A stretch of 64,000 nucleotides of DNA, taken from NCBI RefSeq assembly GCF_005116665.1, contig NZ_SWCJ01000003.1, forward strand, positions 372,001 to 436,000. The letters are read 5' to 3'. Source of the DNA: Ferrimonas aestuarii. GTDB lineage: Bacteria; Pseudomonadota; Gammaproteobacteria; Enterobacterales; Shewanellaceae. The notes under the pieces were generated by a model. It was not told the origin of the DNA and searched no databases. It saw only the letters and a program-made list of their open reading frames with translations. Both the position numbers and the translations under genes were made by a program. Shown here piece by piece: positions 28,153 to 36,395 of the stretch. The first letter of the stretch is position 1; each line of letters begins with the position of its first letter.

Positions 28153-28907
28153 TGAGAGCCCTAACCCTATTTTTCGCCGCACTCACCTTGAGTGGGTGTG
28201 CCGCTATTAATAAGCCGGATATCTTTACCGAAGCGGCAGAGATCGACCCCATCAGCCCAGAAATGCTGGCACTACAACAGCAGCCAACACCTAAATTTGC
28301 CATTCCGGTGGCCGTTTACGCTTTTCGCGATCAAACCGGGCAATACAAGCCTCAAGCTAACGTCAGCTCGTTCTCGACTGCCGTTACCCAAGGCGCCACC
28401 TCCATGCTGGTGCAAACCCTGCTCAATACCGGCTGGTTTGATCCGGTAGAACGGGAAGGTTTGCAGAACTTGCTGACCGAGCGAAAGATCATCCGCCAGC
28501 AACAAGATAAAGATCAGGAACTGCCGACCTTGGCCCATGCGCGGCTGCTGTTTGAAGGTGGCATCATCGCCTATGACACCGATACCAGCACCGGCGGCAT
28601 CGGTCTTGAATACTATGGCATTGGCGTCTCTGAACTGTTCCGTAAAGATCAGATCACCCTCTATCTAAGAGCTGTGGATGCTCACACGGGCAAGGTTCTT
28701 ATCTCTGTTTCCGCCACCAAACAGATCTTCAGTCAGGAGCTCAGAGCCGGCTTTTTCCGCTATTTAAGCCTAAACCGCCTTGCTGAGGCCGAAACGGGAT
28801 ACACCACCAATGAGCCAGTACAGCTTTGCGTTAAGCAAGCCTTGGAAGCGGCCGTAATTGAGATCATTGAACGTGGCCAGCAAAAAGGATATTGGAGCAG
28901 CACCTAA
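28152..28907 (+). CDS. csgG: Curli secretion lipoprotein CsgG
   Basis: 251 residues. CsgG forms the nonameric outer-membrane pore for curlin. The lipobox LSGC gives lipidated C16. Family features: PVAVYAFRDQTGQYKPQ, FSTAVTQGATSMLVQTLLNTGWFDPVEREGLQNLLTERKIIRQ, the pore-forming GGIIAYDTDTSTGGIGLEYYGIG, and RADQITLYLR-like RKDQITLYLRAVDAHTGKVLISV. It is a little shorter than E. coli CsgG (277) in the N-terminal part. One-base overlap with csgF; a terminator follows. Confidence 0.96.
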   Translation: MRALTLFFAALTLSGCAAINKPDIFTEAAEIDPISPEMLALQQQPTPKFAIPVAVYAFRDQTGQYKPQANVSSFSTAVTQGATSMLVQTLLNTGWFDPVEREGLQNLLTERKIIRQQQDKDQELPTLAHARLLFEGGIIAYDTDTSTGGIGLEYYGIGVSELFRKDQITLYLRAVDAHTGKVLISVSATKQIFSQELRAGFFRYLSLNRLAEAETGYTTNEPVQLCVKQALEAAVIEIIERGQQKGYWSST

Positions 28908-28927
28908 GCCAAAAAGTTGCCCATTTT

Positions 28928-28951
28928 GGCGGCCAAAGGGCCGCCTTTTTT
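28928..28951 (+). terminator. Terminator of csgEFG
   Basis: GGCGGCC / GGCCGCC with an AAAG loop and six Ts. It separates csgEFG from csgBA, which must use their own promoter. Confidence 0.92.
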
Positions 28952-29082
28952 GTGTCCGATTTTGGCGAATAACTTTGACGGATAAAATCCCGAATTAGGC
29001 CAGAGCGCTCAAGCTAACCCTACCGAACTAGCCCATCAATTCGCCCCAATCACCCACAGGAAAAAACCAACTAAAAACAAAT

Positions 29083-29099
29083 ACTTAATCAGATTAAGT
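29083..29099. promoter_or_regulatory. 17-base palindrome in the csgBA promoter region
   Basis: ACTTAATC-A-GATTAAGT is a perfect 8-1-8 inverted repeat, 84 bases before csgB. A TATATA/TATAAA -10-like element follows at 29104-29111, so the palindrome would cover the -35 position. Probably the binding site of the csgBA activator (CsgD or another); inference. The rest of the 275-base csgG-csgB gap holds the csgG terminator and no gene. Confidence 0.5.
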
Positions 29100-29182
29100 T
29101 GCATATATAAAACCCGCCAAATCGGCTATGGCTGACAAAGAACCCCCGCCTTAGCATAGGGACTCACTTAGATGAGGTTGCC

Positions 29183-29674
29183 ATGAAAACTCTGATCGCT
29201 CTGCTGTTTTTTGTCTGCATCCCGAGCCTGGCTCAAGACCTGTCATTACCCCTACAGGTGTTGCTGTCAGATCGCTCTGTCGGGAGTTTGCTAGCGCACG
29301 AGCACAACAACCGTATTGACCTTAGTCAACTGGGCAATCGCAATTACGCAGAGCTGTCTCAGAATGGTTCAGGCAACCTCATCGCCCTTTTGCAAGATGG
29401 AGACAATCAGCAGGTCACCATCACTCAGCAAGGACAGGGAAACCGTGTCGCGGCACTGCAGATAGGCCAAGGCCATCAACTGAGCATTGACCAAATTGGC
29501 AATGACAATCTGGCCTACCTAGGGCAATTCGGTGTCGGAAATAAGCTCGAAATTCAGCAACTCGGAGACGCCAATTTAGTGGATGTGGGCGTCTTCTCTC
29601 CACAACCTATGGATTCTGCTCTGTCCATTAAGCAAACAGGCAACATGCAGGATCTGATTATCGGTATCTATTAA
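29183..29674 (+). CDS. csgB: Curlin nucleator-like protein CsgB
   Basis: 163 residues with a signal peptide (MKTLIALLFFVCIPSLA). Residues ~45-150 form an uninterrupted series of curlin strands with QxGxxN-type motifs every 11 residues: QLGNRN, QNGSGN, QDGDNQ, QQGQGN, QIGQGH, QIGNDN, QFGVGN, QLGDAN, then QTGNMQ after a short linker. CsgB templates amyloid growth of the major curlin at the cell surface. It lies 18 bases before the larger curlin gene. Assignment to CsgB rests on size, order and relation to its neighbour. Confidence 0.88.
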   Translation: MKTLIALLFFVCIPSLAQDLSLPLQVLLSDRSVGSLLAHEHNNRIDLSQLGNRNYAELSQNGSGNLIALLQDGDNQQVTITQQGQGNRVAALQIGQGHQLSIDQIGNDNLAYLGQFGVGNKLEIQQLGDANLVDVGVFSPQPMDSALSIKQTGNMQDLIIGIY

Positions 29675-29692
29675 CCCCCTTAGAGGATCTAG

Positions 29693-31300
29693 ATGATGAA
29701 ACATGGAATGAAGTTATCAATTTTGGCACTAGCCCTAGCAGGCACAGGTTTTGGTGCAATTGCCGCAGACGAAATTACCGTTACCCAAACCGGTGACCGT
29801 AACGGTATGAACTACGACTCTCTGGGCGGTAACACCGCAACCGTTGAGCAAGTTGGTAACGATAACGCCATCTTTACCGGCGAATTTACCGGAGCCGGAA
29901 ACACAGCCACCATGACGCAAAGCGGTGATGCCAACGAGATCTTCTTGAATGACAACTCGGGTACCATCGGCGCTGATAACACCTTCACTTTGAACCAAGC
30001 TGGTCAAGCTGGGCTGGGTAAAGGAGAGGGTCAACTCCTTGAAATTGAAACCAGTGGCGTCAACAACACCATCGATTCTTTGCAGCAAGCTGACAGCTCG
30101 ATTAGCACAGACCGCAACCAAATCACCGTTAACTTAGGCGGCGATAGCAACATGCTGGATCTGGATCAGAACGGTGCCGACAACAGCCAAACCATCTCTG
30201 CACTGGATTACCAGAACTCCGAAATCACCGTAAACCAAACTGGCGAAGGCAACATCACCACCCTGACTTCTGCCATTAACGTTACCAACAACTCGCTATT
30301 TAGCTCTGTACAAAGTGGCCAAGGCAACAACGTAACAGGTGCGATGACCAGCGCAGACAACGCCTCAATCAGTTCCGTACAGTACGGCGCCTCCAACATG
30401 GTTAACGCCACGGGACGCAACCTGAGCAATACCAACATCACCTTTAATCAAGGTGTTGATGGCGATAATAGCGCAAGCAATATTGCAACAGCCTCAGCTC
30501 AAAGCGTGAGTGATAGCACCCTGACCAGCACCCAGGTTGGTACTAGCAATACCTTGGACATTGATGTGTTTGCTTCAGACAACATCACCTATGACCTGAA
30601 TCAAGATGGTGCAGGAAACCGCATCGACTACGCCAGCTCATACTTCTCAAGTGACAGCAGCCTAACCGTAGATCAAAACGGCAATGGCAACTTAACGTTC
30701 ATTATTGCGGATGGTGTTGGTAACGACTTTAACTTGACTCAAAATGGCGACAGCAACGATGCTCGACTGTTGGACAGTGAGTTTGCCGGTAACCAAAGCG
30801 TCACCCTAAACGTTACCCAGAACAGTACCGCGGAAACCGCGGGTAATGATCTCATTCTGGATCAAAGCAATGTTAACTTGGCCACCGTCGACTTCACTCA
30901 GACTGGCGACCAGAACACCGCGAATGTGGCACTTAAAAATGCAAACGATCTGGACGTTGACGTAATTCAAGACGGTGAGATGAACAGCTTGAGCCTGATT
31001 GCACGTAATGGCCAAGCACTCATTGATATTGAACAGCTGGGCACCAATAACGGCATCTTCGCCGCTGACGGTAGCGGCGCCTTCATCATGGATGGCGACA
31101 ACAGCTTAACGGTAACTCAAGATGGCGCGAACAACCGTTTACTGGGTTCTCAAGTGGGCAGCGGCAACAGCATTATGTTGACTCAGTCTGGTGCCGGTGA
31201 CAACTTGGCTACCGTTACTCAAGACGGCATGGGCAATGTGGCTAACATCACCCAAGGCGGCATGAACAACGCAGCCAACATTACTCAGCTAAACCCATAA
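29693..31300 (+). CDS. csgA: Giant major curlin subunit (CsgA-like, 535 aa)
   Basis: 535 residues against about 150 in E. coli CsgA. A signal peptide ends near GAIAA (residue 25). The rest is curlin repeats: I count about 18 canonical QxGxxN motifs and about six degenerate ones. In the middle the glutamine-bearing strand recurs every 22-28 residues, alternating with strands rich in S, N, D and T; the last 60 residues return to a strict 11-residue period. No cysteine is visible. The product should be secreted through CsgG as an extracellular amyloid. AGAGGA precedes the start; ATG 29696 is an equal alternative. No csgC follows. Confidence 0.9.
   Translation: MMKHGMKLSILALALAGTGFGAIAADEITVTQTGDRNGMNYDSLGGNTATVEQVGNDNAIFTGEFTGAGNTATMTQSGDANEIFLNDNSGTIGADNTFTLNQAGQAGLGKGEGQLLEIETSGVNNTIDSLQQADSSISTDRNQITVNLGGDSNMLDLDQNGADNSQTISALDYQNSEITVNQTGEGNITTLTSAINVTNNSLFSSVQSGQGNNVTGAMTSADNASISSVQYGASNMVNATGRNLSNTNITFNQGVDGDNSASNIATASAQSVSDSTLTSTQVGTSNTLDIDVFASDNITYDLNQDGAGNRIDYASSYFSSDSSLTVDQNGNGNLTFIIADGVGNDFNLTQNGDSNDARLLDSEFAGNQSVTLNVTQNSTAETAGNDLILDQSNVNLATVDFTQTGDQNTANVALKNANDLDVDVIQDGEMNSLSLIARNGQALIDIEQLGTNNGIFAADGSGAFIMDGDNSLTVTQDGANNRLLGSQVGSGNSIMLTQSGAGDNLATVTQDGMGNVANITQGGMNNAANITQLNP
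29768..31297 (+). repeat. Curlin repeat region of the large curlin
   Basis: About 23 tandem curlin units of 22-25 codons, diverged at DNA level so that only the Q-G-N positions and alternating hydrophobics are shared. The C-terminal block (31118-31297) has an 11-12-residue period and the most regular repeats. Confidence 0.85.
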
Positions 31301-31322
31301 GCTGAATGACTAACCCCGAATG

Positions 31323-31348
31323 AAAAGAGAGGCATTAGCCTCTCTTTT
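31323..31348. terminator. Terminator between csgA and csgD
   Basis: AAAAGAGAGGC / GCCTCTCTTTT, 11-bp stem with ATTA loop. The A/T-rich flanks allow use from both convergent genes. Confidence 0.9.
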
Positions 31349-31374
31349 GTATTTCTGCTCACCCAACTCAGTCG

Positions 31375-32010
31375 CTAATTTAACCCAAGCTTATTCACCA
31401 ACTCGGTTCGATTTCGGGTCTCAGTCTTCCTGAAGATGGAAGCCAGGTGCGCCTTCACCGTGTACTCACTGATAAACAGCTTACGAGCAATCTCTTTGTT
31501 GCGATTCCCCAGAGCCACCAGCCTAGCTACGGCTTGCTCACGGGTGGTAAGAATGTCCTGACGCTGGCGCTTATTGGTTCGCGCATGAAACACCACCAGT
31601 TGCTCCACCGCTTGCTCCAAAATCGATCTTGAATACCAGAGCTCCCCTGAAATTAGAGCCTGCAAAGCCGATAGAGACAGATCAATTCGATCCGACTGGT
31701 ACAGCACCCCTTTAATGCCGAGCGTCAATAACTGCACCGGCTCAACATGATGCTTTTCCACCCCATAAAGCGCGAACGCTTTTTGAGGGAGCTCCTGCTG
31801 GATCCAGTCCACAAGCTCACCTGATGCTTCGAAACAGACCGATTGTTCCACCATCATCAAAACACCAGCACAATTTGTGGCTAAATGGTGAATGGCTTCA
31901 GGCTCTGACAGTATTTCAACGTCAACCCCCAAGGTTTCACACAGCTTGGGAACTGAAGCCCCTTCGCCCTGCCCTTGGACAAAAATCACTTTATGGTAGT
32001 CACCGATCAT
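31375..32010 (-). CDS. csgD: LuxR-family curli regulator CsgD
   Basis: 211 residues from ATG 32010, with AAGGA seven bases upstream; an ATG-less extension to 32037 is discarded. An N-terminal receiver-like domain lacks a clear phosphoacceptor set. The C-terminal LuxR helix-turn-helix is plain: LTTREQAVARLVALGNRNKEIARKLFISEYTVKAHLASIFRKT. In E. coli, CsgD activates csgBA and cellulose synthesis and is itself controlled by c-di-GMP and oxygen. Here it is convergent with csgA and outside any csgDEFG operon. The ISEYTVKAHL helix matches CsgD closely. Confidence 0.88.
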   Translation of the reverse strand: MIGDYHKVIFVQGQGEGASVPKLCETLGVDVEILSEPEAIHHLATNCAGVLMMVEQSVCFEASGELVDWIQQELPQKAFALYGVEKHHVEPVQLLTLGIKGVLYQSDRIDLSLSALQALISGELWYSRSILEQAVEQLVVFHARTNKRQRQDILTTREQAVARLVALGNRNKEIARKLFISEYTVKAHLASIFRKTETRNRTELVNKLGLN

Positions 32011-32045
32011 GGGCCATTCCTTAGCACTAGGACACAACTGACATT

Positions 32046-32062
32046 GTTAATGATTCGTTAAT
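32046..32062. promoter_or_regulatory. ArcA-type direct repeat upstream of csgD
   Basis: GTTAAT occurs twice, at 32046 and 32057, exactly 11 bases apart, the architecture of ArcA binding sites. It lies 36-52 bases before the csgD ATG and about 125 before the divergent cytochrome gene. Confidence 0.4.
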
Positions 32063-32132
32063 AGGGGACATACGCTAATGGAAATTTGCATGCAATTCAA
32101 TGGATCTCGGTCATAAGGCCAACTTGATCACA

Positions 32133-32161
32133 TCGACAACTGGATGAAAGCGTTCTATACG
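32133..32161 (+). promoter_or_regulatory. Candidate promoter of the cytochrome-kinase pair
   Basis: TCGACA (32133-32138), 17 bases, TATACG (32156-32161), about 25 bases before the first ATG. Consensus match only. Confidence 0.35.
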
Positions 32162-32186
32162 TTAATGACTACGCTTTAATCTATGG

Positions 32187-33173
32187 ATGGATACAATGCG
32201 TTGGATAAAAGCAGTGATCCCTTGGCTGATGCTGGGCTGCACCCCACAGCAGGTGACTCACTCTCCCTCCCTCGATATCAATCGACTCAATCAGGCGAAA
32301 CACCACAGTGTGCTACCCATTCCAGAGCCTGAACCAGCCAATCTCTCACTGGCCAGACTTGGATGGCAACTATTTCAAGATCCTAGACTTTCCAGTAACA
32401 ATGCAATCAGCTGCGCAACCTGCCATGAACTGCACCACTATGGTGCCCAATCATCCATGGTCTCCACTGGGGTCAATGGCCTTGGCGAGCGCAACAGCCC
32501 CACGGTGTTTAACTCCAGTCTAAATCCAATGCAGTTCTGGGATGGGCGAGCATTCAACTTACACACTCAAATAGACGGGCCGGTGCACAATCCAGTAGAG
32601 ATGGACAGCAACTGGCCAGATATCGTGATCAAGCTACAACAGGACTCGGAGCTCAAGTCCCAATTTCAACGGCTTTATTCCGATGGCATCACCGAAGCCA
32701 ACATCAAGCACGCCATCGATTACTTTGAGTCACAACTGCTAACGCCAAACTCCCGTTTCGATCAATTCCTCAAGGGCGAAATCAGATTAAGCAGCGATGA
32801 ACTGCAAGGCTGGCAACAATTTCAAGACATCGGCTGCATCAACTGCCACCAAGGGGTAAATTTTGGCGGCAATCTATACCAATCCTTTGGCCTAACCCAC
32901 CGCATCGATGCAAAAAACAATGACTCTGGGCTGTATAGCGTCAGCAAGGACCCACGAGACAACCACGTATTTCGCGTTCCTAGCCTGAGAAACATCGCTG
33001 AAACGGCTCCCTACTTTCATGATGGCTCCATTGCCGGACTCAGCGATGCCGTCGAGTTGATGGCCATCAGCCAATTGGGCGTCACCCTCACCTCCAATCA
33101 GCGCCACAACCTCACTCAGTTTCTCCATACCCTTACGGCGCCTAAGCCCAAAATTTTGGAGGAACTCCAATGA
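32187..33173 (+). CDS. Di-heme cytochrome c peroxidase/MauG-like lipoprotein
   Basis: 328 residues. A lipobox LMLGC (C18) follows a short signal; position +2 is Thr, so an outer-membrane lipoprotein is expected. Two c-type heme sites are present, C76-ATC-H80 and C217-INC-H221. Family marks of bacterial cytochrome c peroxidases are GPVHNPVEM, FRVPSLRNIAETAPYFHDGS and DAVELMAISQLG. It would reduce peroxide or act as a redox sensor. It overlaps the next gene by 4 bases. ATG 32196 is an equally good start, giving a tidier signal peptide. Confidence 0.88.
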   Translation: MDTMRWIKAVIPWLMLGCTPQQVTHSPSLDINRLNQAKHHSVLPIPEPEPANLSLARLGWQLFQDPRLSSNNAISCATCHELHHYGAQSSMVSTGVNGLGERNSPTVFNSSLNPMQFWDGRAFNLHTQIDGPVHNPVEMDSNWPDIVIKLQQDSELKSQFQRLYSDGITEANIKHAIDYFESQLLTPNSRFDQFLKGEIRLSSDELQGWQQFQDIGCINCHQGVNFGGNLYQSFGLTHRIDAKNNDSGLYSVSKDPRDNHVFRVPSLRNIAETAPYFHDGSIAGLSDAVELMAISQLGVTLTSNQRHNLTQFLHTLTAPKPKILEELQ

Positions 33174-35413
33174 TCGGGCTTCACCGAATCATTGCTGTTG
33201 TTTTCGCAACCTTAGCCATCGCTATCGTTCTACTTTGGACCAATAGATATCAGCAAAATAAAGAATTGGACCAACAACTTGCAGCCATTAAAACCAGTCA
33301 GTTTTTAGTCAGTACCGCCATCAGTGAGCTCAATGAGCTGAACACCAACAGCCGAGATAACGTCGACCTCAGTGGTTGGCTGACTCACTACTTACGACAG
33401 CAGCTGCAAACGGCGGCCCTCAGCCAGCCCCAAATGAGCCAGGTTAGGACAAAACTGCAACTGTTCATCGATAATTTTGGCGCGCTTGTTCGTCACCATG
33501 TCGCCATAAAAGTACAGACAACAGCCCTAGCTCAGCAGCGGCGTAGCGTTCAAGTTTCAGGACAAGACCGACAGAAACTGTCGGCATTCTGGTTGGAGCA
33601 CGATTACCTCAATGACGCTCAGCTCAGCAATCAACAACGACTAACACTGCTAAAAGTGCTTCCACCGCTGATCCAAACTCGAATTGTCGCCCACGGCAAT
33701 GCGCTGCAAAGGGAGCTAGCCCTGTACCGTTCTCGGCTTGGCCAACTGCAGCAAGCCCAAGTGCCGATGGCCCTGCAGGAGCACTTTTCCCTAATTGAAA
33801 AGCAGAAAGTCACCAACGCCAGCCGCCAAGGTTGGTTAGGGGCTGCCCTATTGGCCCTGCTGCTGGGCGCAATTGGCCTGGACCTTATCAGACGATTGCA
33901 ACAAGAGCGTGAACTCAATAGAGAATTGAAACGCGTTACTGAATTAAAAACCCTGTTTTTAGCCACCATGAGTCATGAGATGCGCACGCCTCTCAACGCC
34001 ATCAGTGGCTTCAGTGATCTATTAAAACAGAGTCAACTGGACCGCACCCAACATGAGCAGGTAGAGCACATTGGCCAAGCCTCAACCACCTTGCTGAGCC
34101 TAGTCAATGACATCATGGATCACACCAAGCTTAAGGCGGGTAAATTAGAATTAGACAACGCTGATTTCGCCGTGGACGATCTGTTAGACGAACTGCATCA
34201 TCTGTTTGAAAAACAATGCAAAGATAAAAAACTCGAACTTTGGGTACACTGCGATCCCAAAATTCCCCGCATCATACATAGCGATCGTTTTCGGCTTCAT
34301 CAAGTACTGTGTAACCTTTTGAGCAACGCCTGTAAGTTTACCGAGGCTGGCCACATTGAACTTAAAATAGTTCACCATGGCACCAATCAACTCAGAATCT
34401 GCGTTATCGACACCGGCATTGGCATCAGCGAGAGCGCTCAAGCCCATCTTTTTGATGCCTTTACTCAGGCAGACTCCAGTATCTCTCGACGATTTGGCGG
34501 CAGCGGCTTAGGCTTGGCAATCAGCCACAGTTTAGTGGAGCTTTTAGGCGGTAAGCTCACTGTTTCAAGCCAGCCCAATGTTGGCAGTCGGTTTGAGTTC
34601 ACCTTGCCAATGGAAACGCCCGATGCAGGGCATCAGCCCAATAAAGGTCTGGTACTGTTGCTTGGTGCCAACACCACTCGCACGCGAGCCCTTAAAGACA
34701 TTCTTAGCCGCCATCACTACCGCGTCATTGACCACTATACCGACCAAAGTCCGCCACCGAATGTGGTACTCACTACCTCGGCAAATACTTATCAACAGTG
34801 GCAACAACTCAGGTCGCAGTTTCGCGTTGAGGATAAAATTCGTGTATTCCGGTTAGACTCAGAGGAGACGCCCAACTCCGGTGACGTTTCCGTTCCGTTG
34901 CCCATTAGCCCTAACGCACTGATCTCTTTGGTCTCTAAACCTGATAGCCCCGCCCAACTTGAGTCAAGTCAACAGGACAACCCTTTACAAGGACAACAAA
35001 TTCTCATCGTGGACGACGTCATGACCAATCGCCTCGTCGCTAAACAGATCGCCTCCAAAATGGGTGCCTTGGTTGAGGTGACCGACAGCGGAGCAGGCGC
35101 CATAAAACTGCTCACGACCCGAGAATTCGATTTGATGTTACTGGACATTCAGATGCCAGAGATGGATGGCTACGAAACCTGCCGCTTGATTCGCCAGCGT
35201 TATCCTCAGCACCGGAGCATGCCGATCGTCGCCTTAACCGCCAATGTGATGTCTCAACGAGACCCCAACCTCAAAGCGTGCGGCTTTACTGGCTGCATCA
35301 CCAAGCCCATCACTCGCCAACACCTGCTGGATGGCATTAGCACTCTGTGCCCTGAGCTCATCACCGCTCAGCCTCCCGAGAGCGAGCTTGTTGCCGATTC
35401 GCAGCAACCTTAA
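33170..35413 (+). CDS. Hybrid sensor histidine kinase/response regulator
   Basis: 747 residues. Membrane segments at about 6-24 and 222-240 bracket a ~200-residue, mostly helical periplasmic sensor. A kinase core follows: H-box SHEMRTPLNAISGF with H269, N-box NLLSNACKFTEAG, DTGIGIS, and FGGSGLGLAISHSLVELLGG. After a degenerate linker, a receiver domain has ILIVDDVMTNR, phosphoacceptor D659 (LLDIQMPEMDG) and ITKPI. No HPt domain, so a separate HPt and regulator are needed. ATGA overlap with the cytochrome gene implies co-translation and suggests that the peroxidase-like lipoprotein feeds the sensor. Confidence 0.93.
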   Translation: MIGLHRIIAVVFATLAIAIVLLWTNRYQQNKELDQQLAAIKTSQFLVSTAISELNELNTNSRDNVDLSGWLTHYLRQQLQTAALSQPQMSQVRTKLQLFIDNFGALVRHHVAIKVQTTALAQQRRSVQVSGQDRQKLSAFWLEHDYLNDAQLSNQQRLTLLKVLPPLIQTRIVAHGNALQRELALYRSRLGQLQQAQVPMALQEHFSLIEKQKVTNASRQGWLGAALLALLLGAIGLDLIRRLQQERELNRELKRVTELKTLFLATMSHEMRTPLNAISGFSDLLKQSQLDRTQHEQVEHIGQASTTLLSLVNDIMDHTKLKAGKLELDNADFAVDDLLDELHHLFEKQCKDKKLELWVHCDPKIPRIIHSDRFRLHQVLCNLLSNACKFTEAGHIELKIVHHGTNQLRICVIDTGIGISESAQAHLFDAFTQADSSISRRFGGSGLGLAISHSLVELLGGKLTVSSQPNVGSRFEFTLPMETPDAGHQPNKGLVLLLGANTTRTRALKDILSRHHYRVIDHYTDQSPPPNVVLTTSANTYQQWQQLRSQFRVEDKIRVFRLDSEETPNSGDVSVPLPISPNALISLVSKPDSPAQLESSQQDNPLQGQQILIVDDVMTNRLVAKQIASKMGALVEVTDSGAGAIKLLTTREFDLMLLDIQMPEMDGYETCRLIRQRYPQHRSMPIVALTANVMSQRDPNLKACGFTGCITKPITRQHLLDGISTLCPELITAQPPESELVADSQQP

Positions 35414-35424
35414 CGCACAAAAAA

Positions 35425-35446
35425 GGGGAGCCCTAGCCGGCTCCCC
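35425..35446 (-). terminator. Terminator of the outer-membrane protein gene
   Basis: GGGGAGCC / GGCTCCCC with a 6-base loop, followed by TTTTTT on the minus strand. It lies between the convergent kinase gene and the barrel-protein gene. Confidence 0.85.
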
Positions 35447-35516
35447 AAAAACTCAGGAAAACTCATTGAGATAACCTAAGATGGCGCGATACCAACCCTC
35501 TTAGGTAACGCCCGCA

Positions 35517-36353
35517 TTAGAACGCGTAGTTGTATTCAACCCAGTAGCTGTCGTCCTTTGCAGTGCTGTAGTATGCGCGGATGTTTTGCTTGTCAGTCAC
35601 TTGGTAAGCGAAGGACACTTCGGTCACGTCTGCATCCAACTGCAAACCGCCTTCCATGATGCTGTCTTCCCAAGACTTACCGCTCAGCTCTTTGGTGTAC
35701 TGGTAGCTAGACAGCATCCAAATCTTATCGGTGATGCTCCACTTCACGTACACCATACCGGTGGCGATGGTAGACGCGATATCCACCCCTTCACTTTGGA
35801 TTTTCTGAGCCATGCCCTGCTCAGGGGTCATAACTAAGTCTTCAGTGTTATCTTCAACGATCACGCCACCCACGTACAGGATTGGCCAGATCAACAGGCT
35901 GTCGCCCACAGGAATGGTCGCAACTGGACCAGTTTGAATCACAGACATGGTGCCGAAGAATGGGTGATCAGCCAGTACCGCATCCACAGACCAACCCAGA
36001 CCATTTTTGGTGTTGATGGTGCCGTAACGTAGACGATAAGAACGGTTGTCTGCTTCGTCATTCATTCTTGGAACCGGACCTACGCCAGGTACCATATCGA
36101 AACCGCCAGAGAACTTAGGAGACTTATCTTTTTCGTTAAAGATGTTCTTCACTTCGAACAGAATACCGGTCTTCTGAGCATACTCACCTTTGTCTTCTGA
36201 CAGAGCACGCATCCCTTTCAGGTTGGCACCTTCACTACCATAAGAAAGGCCCAAGTAGTTGTATACCTCAGTAGGGTTACCCATATCAGGGGCTTCTTCA
36301 GCAACAGCAGACAAACTCAGCATCGCTAGGGCAACAGCAGTTAACTTTTTCAT
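35517..36353 (-). CDS. Outer-membrane beta-barrel protein of unknown function
   Basis: 278 residues from ATG 36353 (GGAG six bases upstream; an adjacent ATG at 36356 is possible). Signal peptide MKKLTAVALAMLSLSAVA, then amphipathic strands (GILFEVKNIFN, YRLRYGTINTKNGLGWSVDAVLA, IASTIATGMVYVKWSITDKIWMLSSYQYTKEL) and a terminal aromatic (WVEYNYAF), typical of an outer-membrane barrel. No family recognised. It is the third gene of a unit with two paralogous multi-pass membrane proteins; 42 bases separate it from the gene before. Confidence 0.78.
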   Translation of the reverse strand: MKKLTAVALAMLSLSAVAEEAPDMGNPTEVYNYLGLSYGSEGANLKGMRALSEDKGEYAQKTGILFEVKNIFNEKDKSPKFSGGFDMVPGVGPVPRMNDEADNRSYRLRYGTINTKNGLGWSVDAVLADHPFFGTMSVIQTGPVATIPVGDSLLIWPILYVGGVIVEDNTEDLVMTPEQGMAQKIQSEGVDIASTIATGMVYVKWSITDKIWMLSSYQYTKELSGKSWEDSIMEGGLQLDADVTEVSFAYQVTDKQNIRAYYSTAKDDSYWVEYNYAF

Positions 36354-36395
36354 CATATGCTCCAAGTACTTATTAAGTAGAAATGTTTTTAATTT

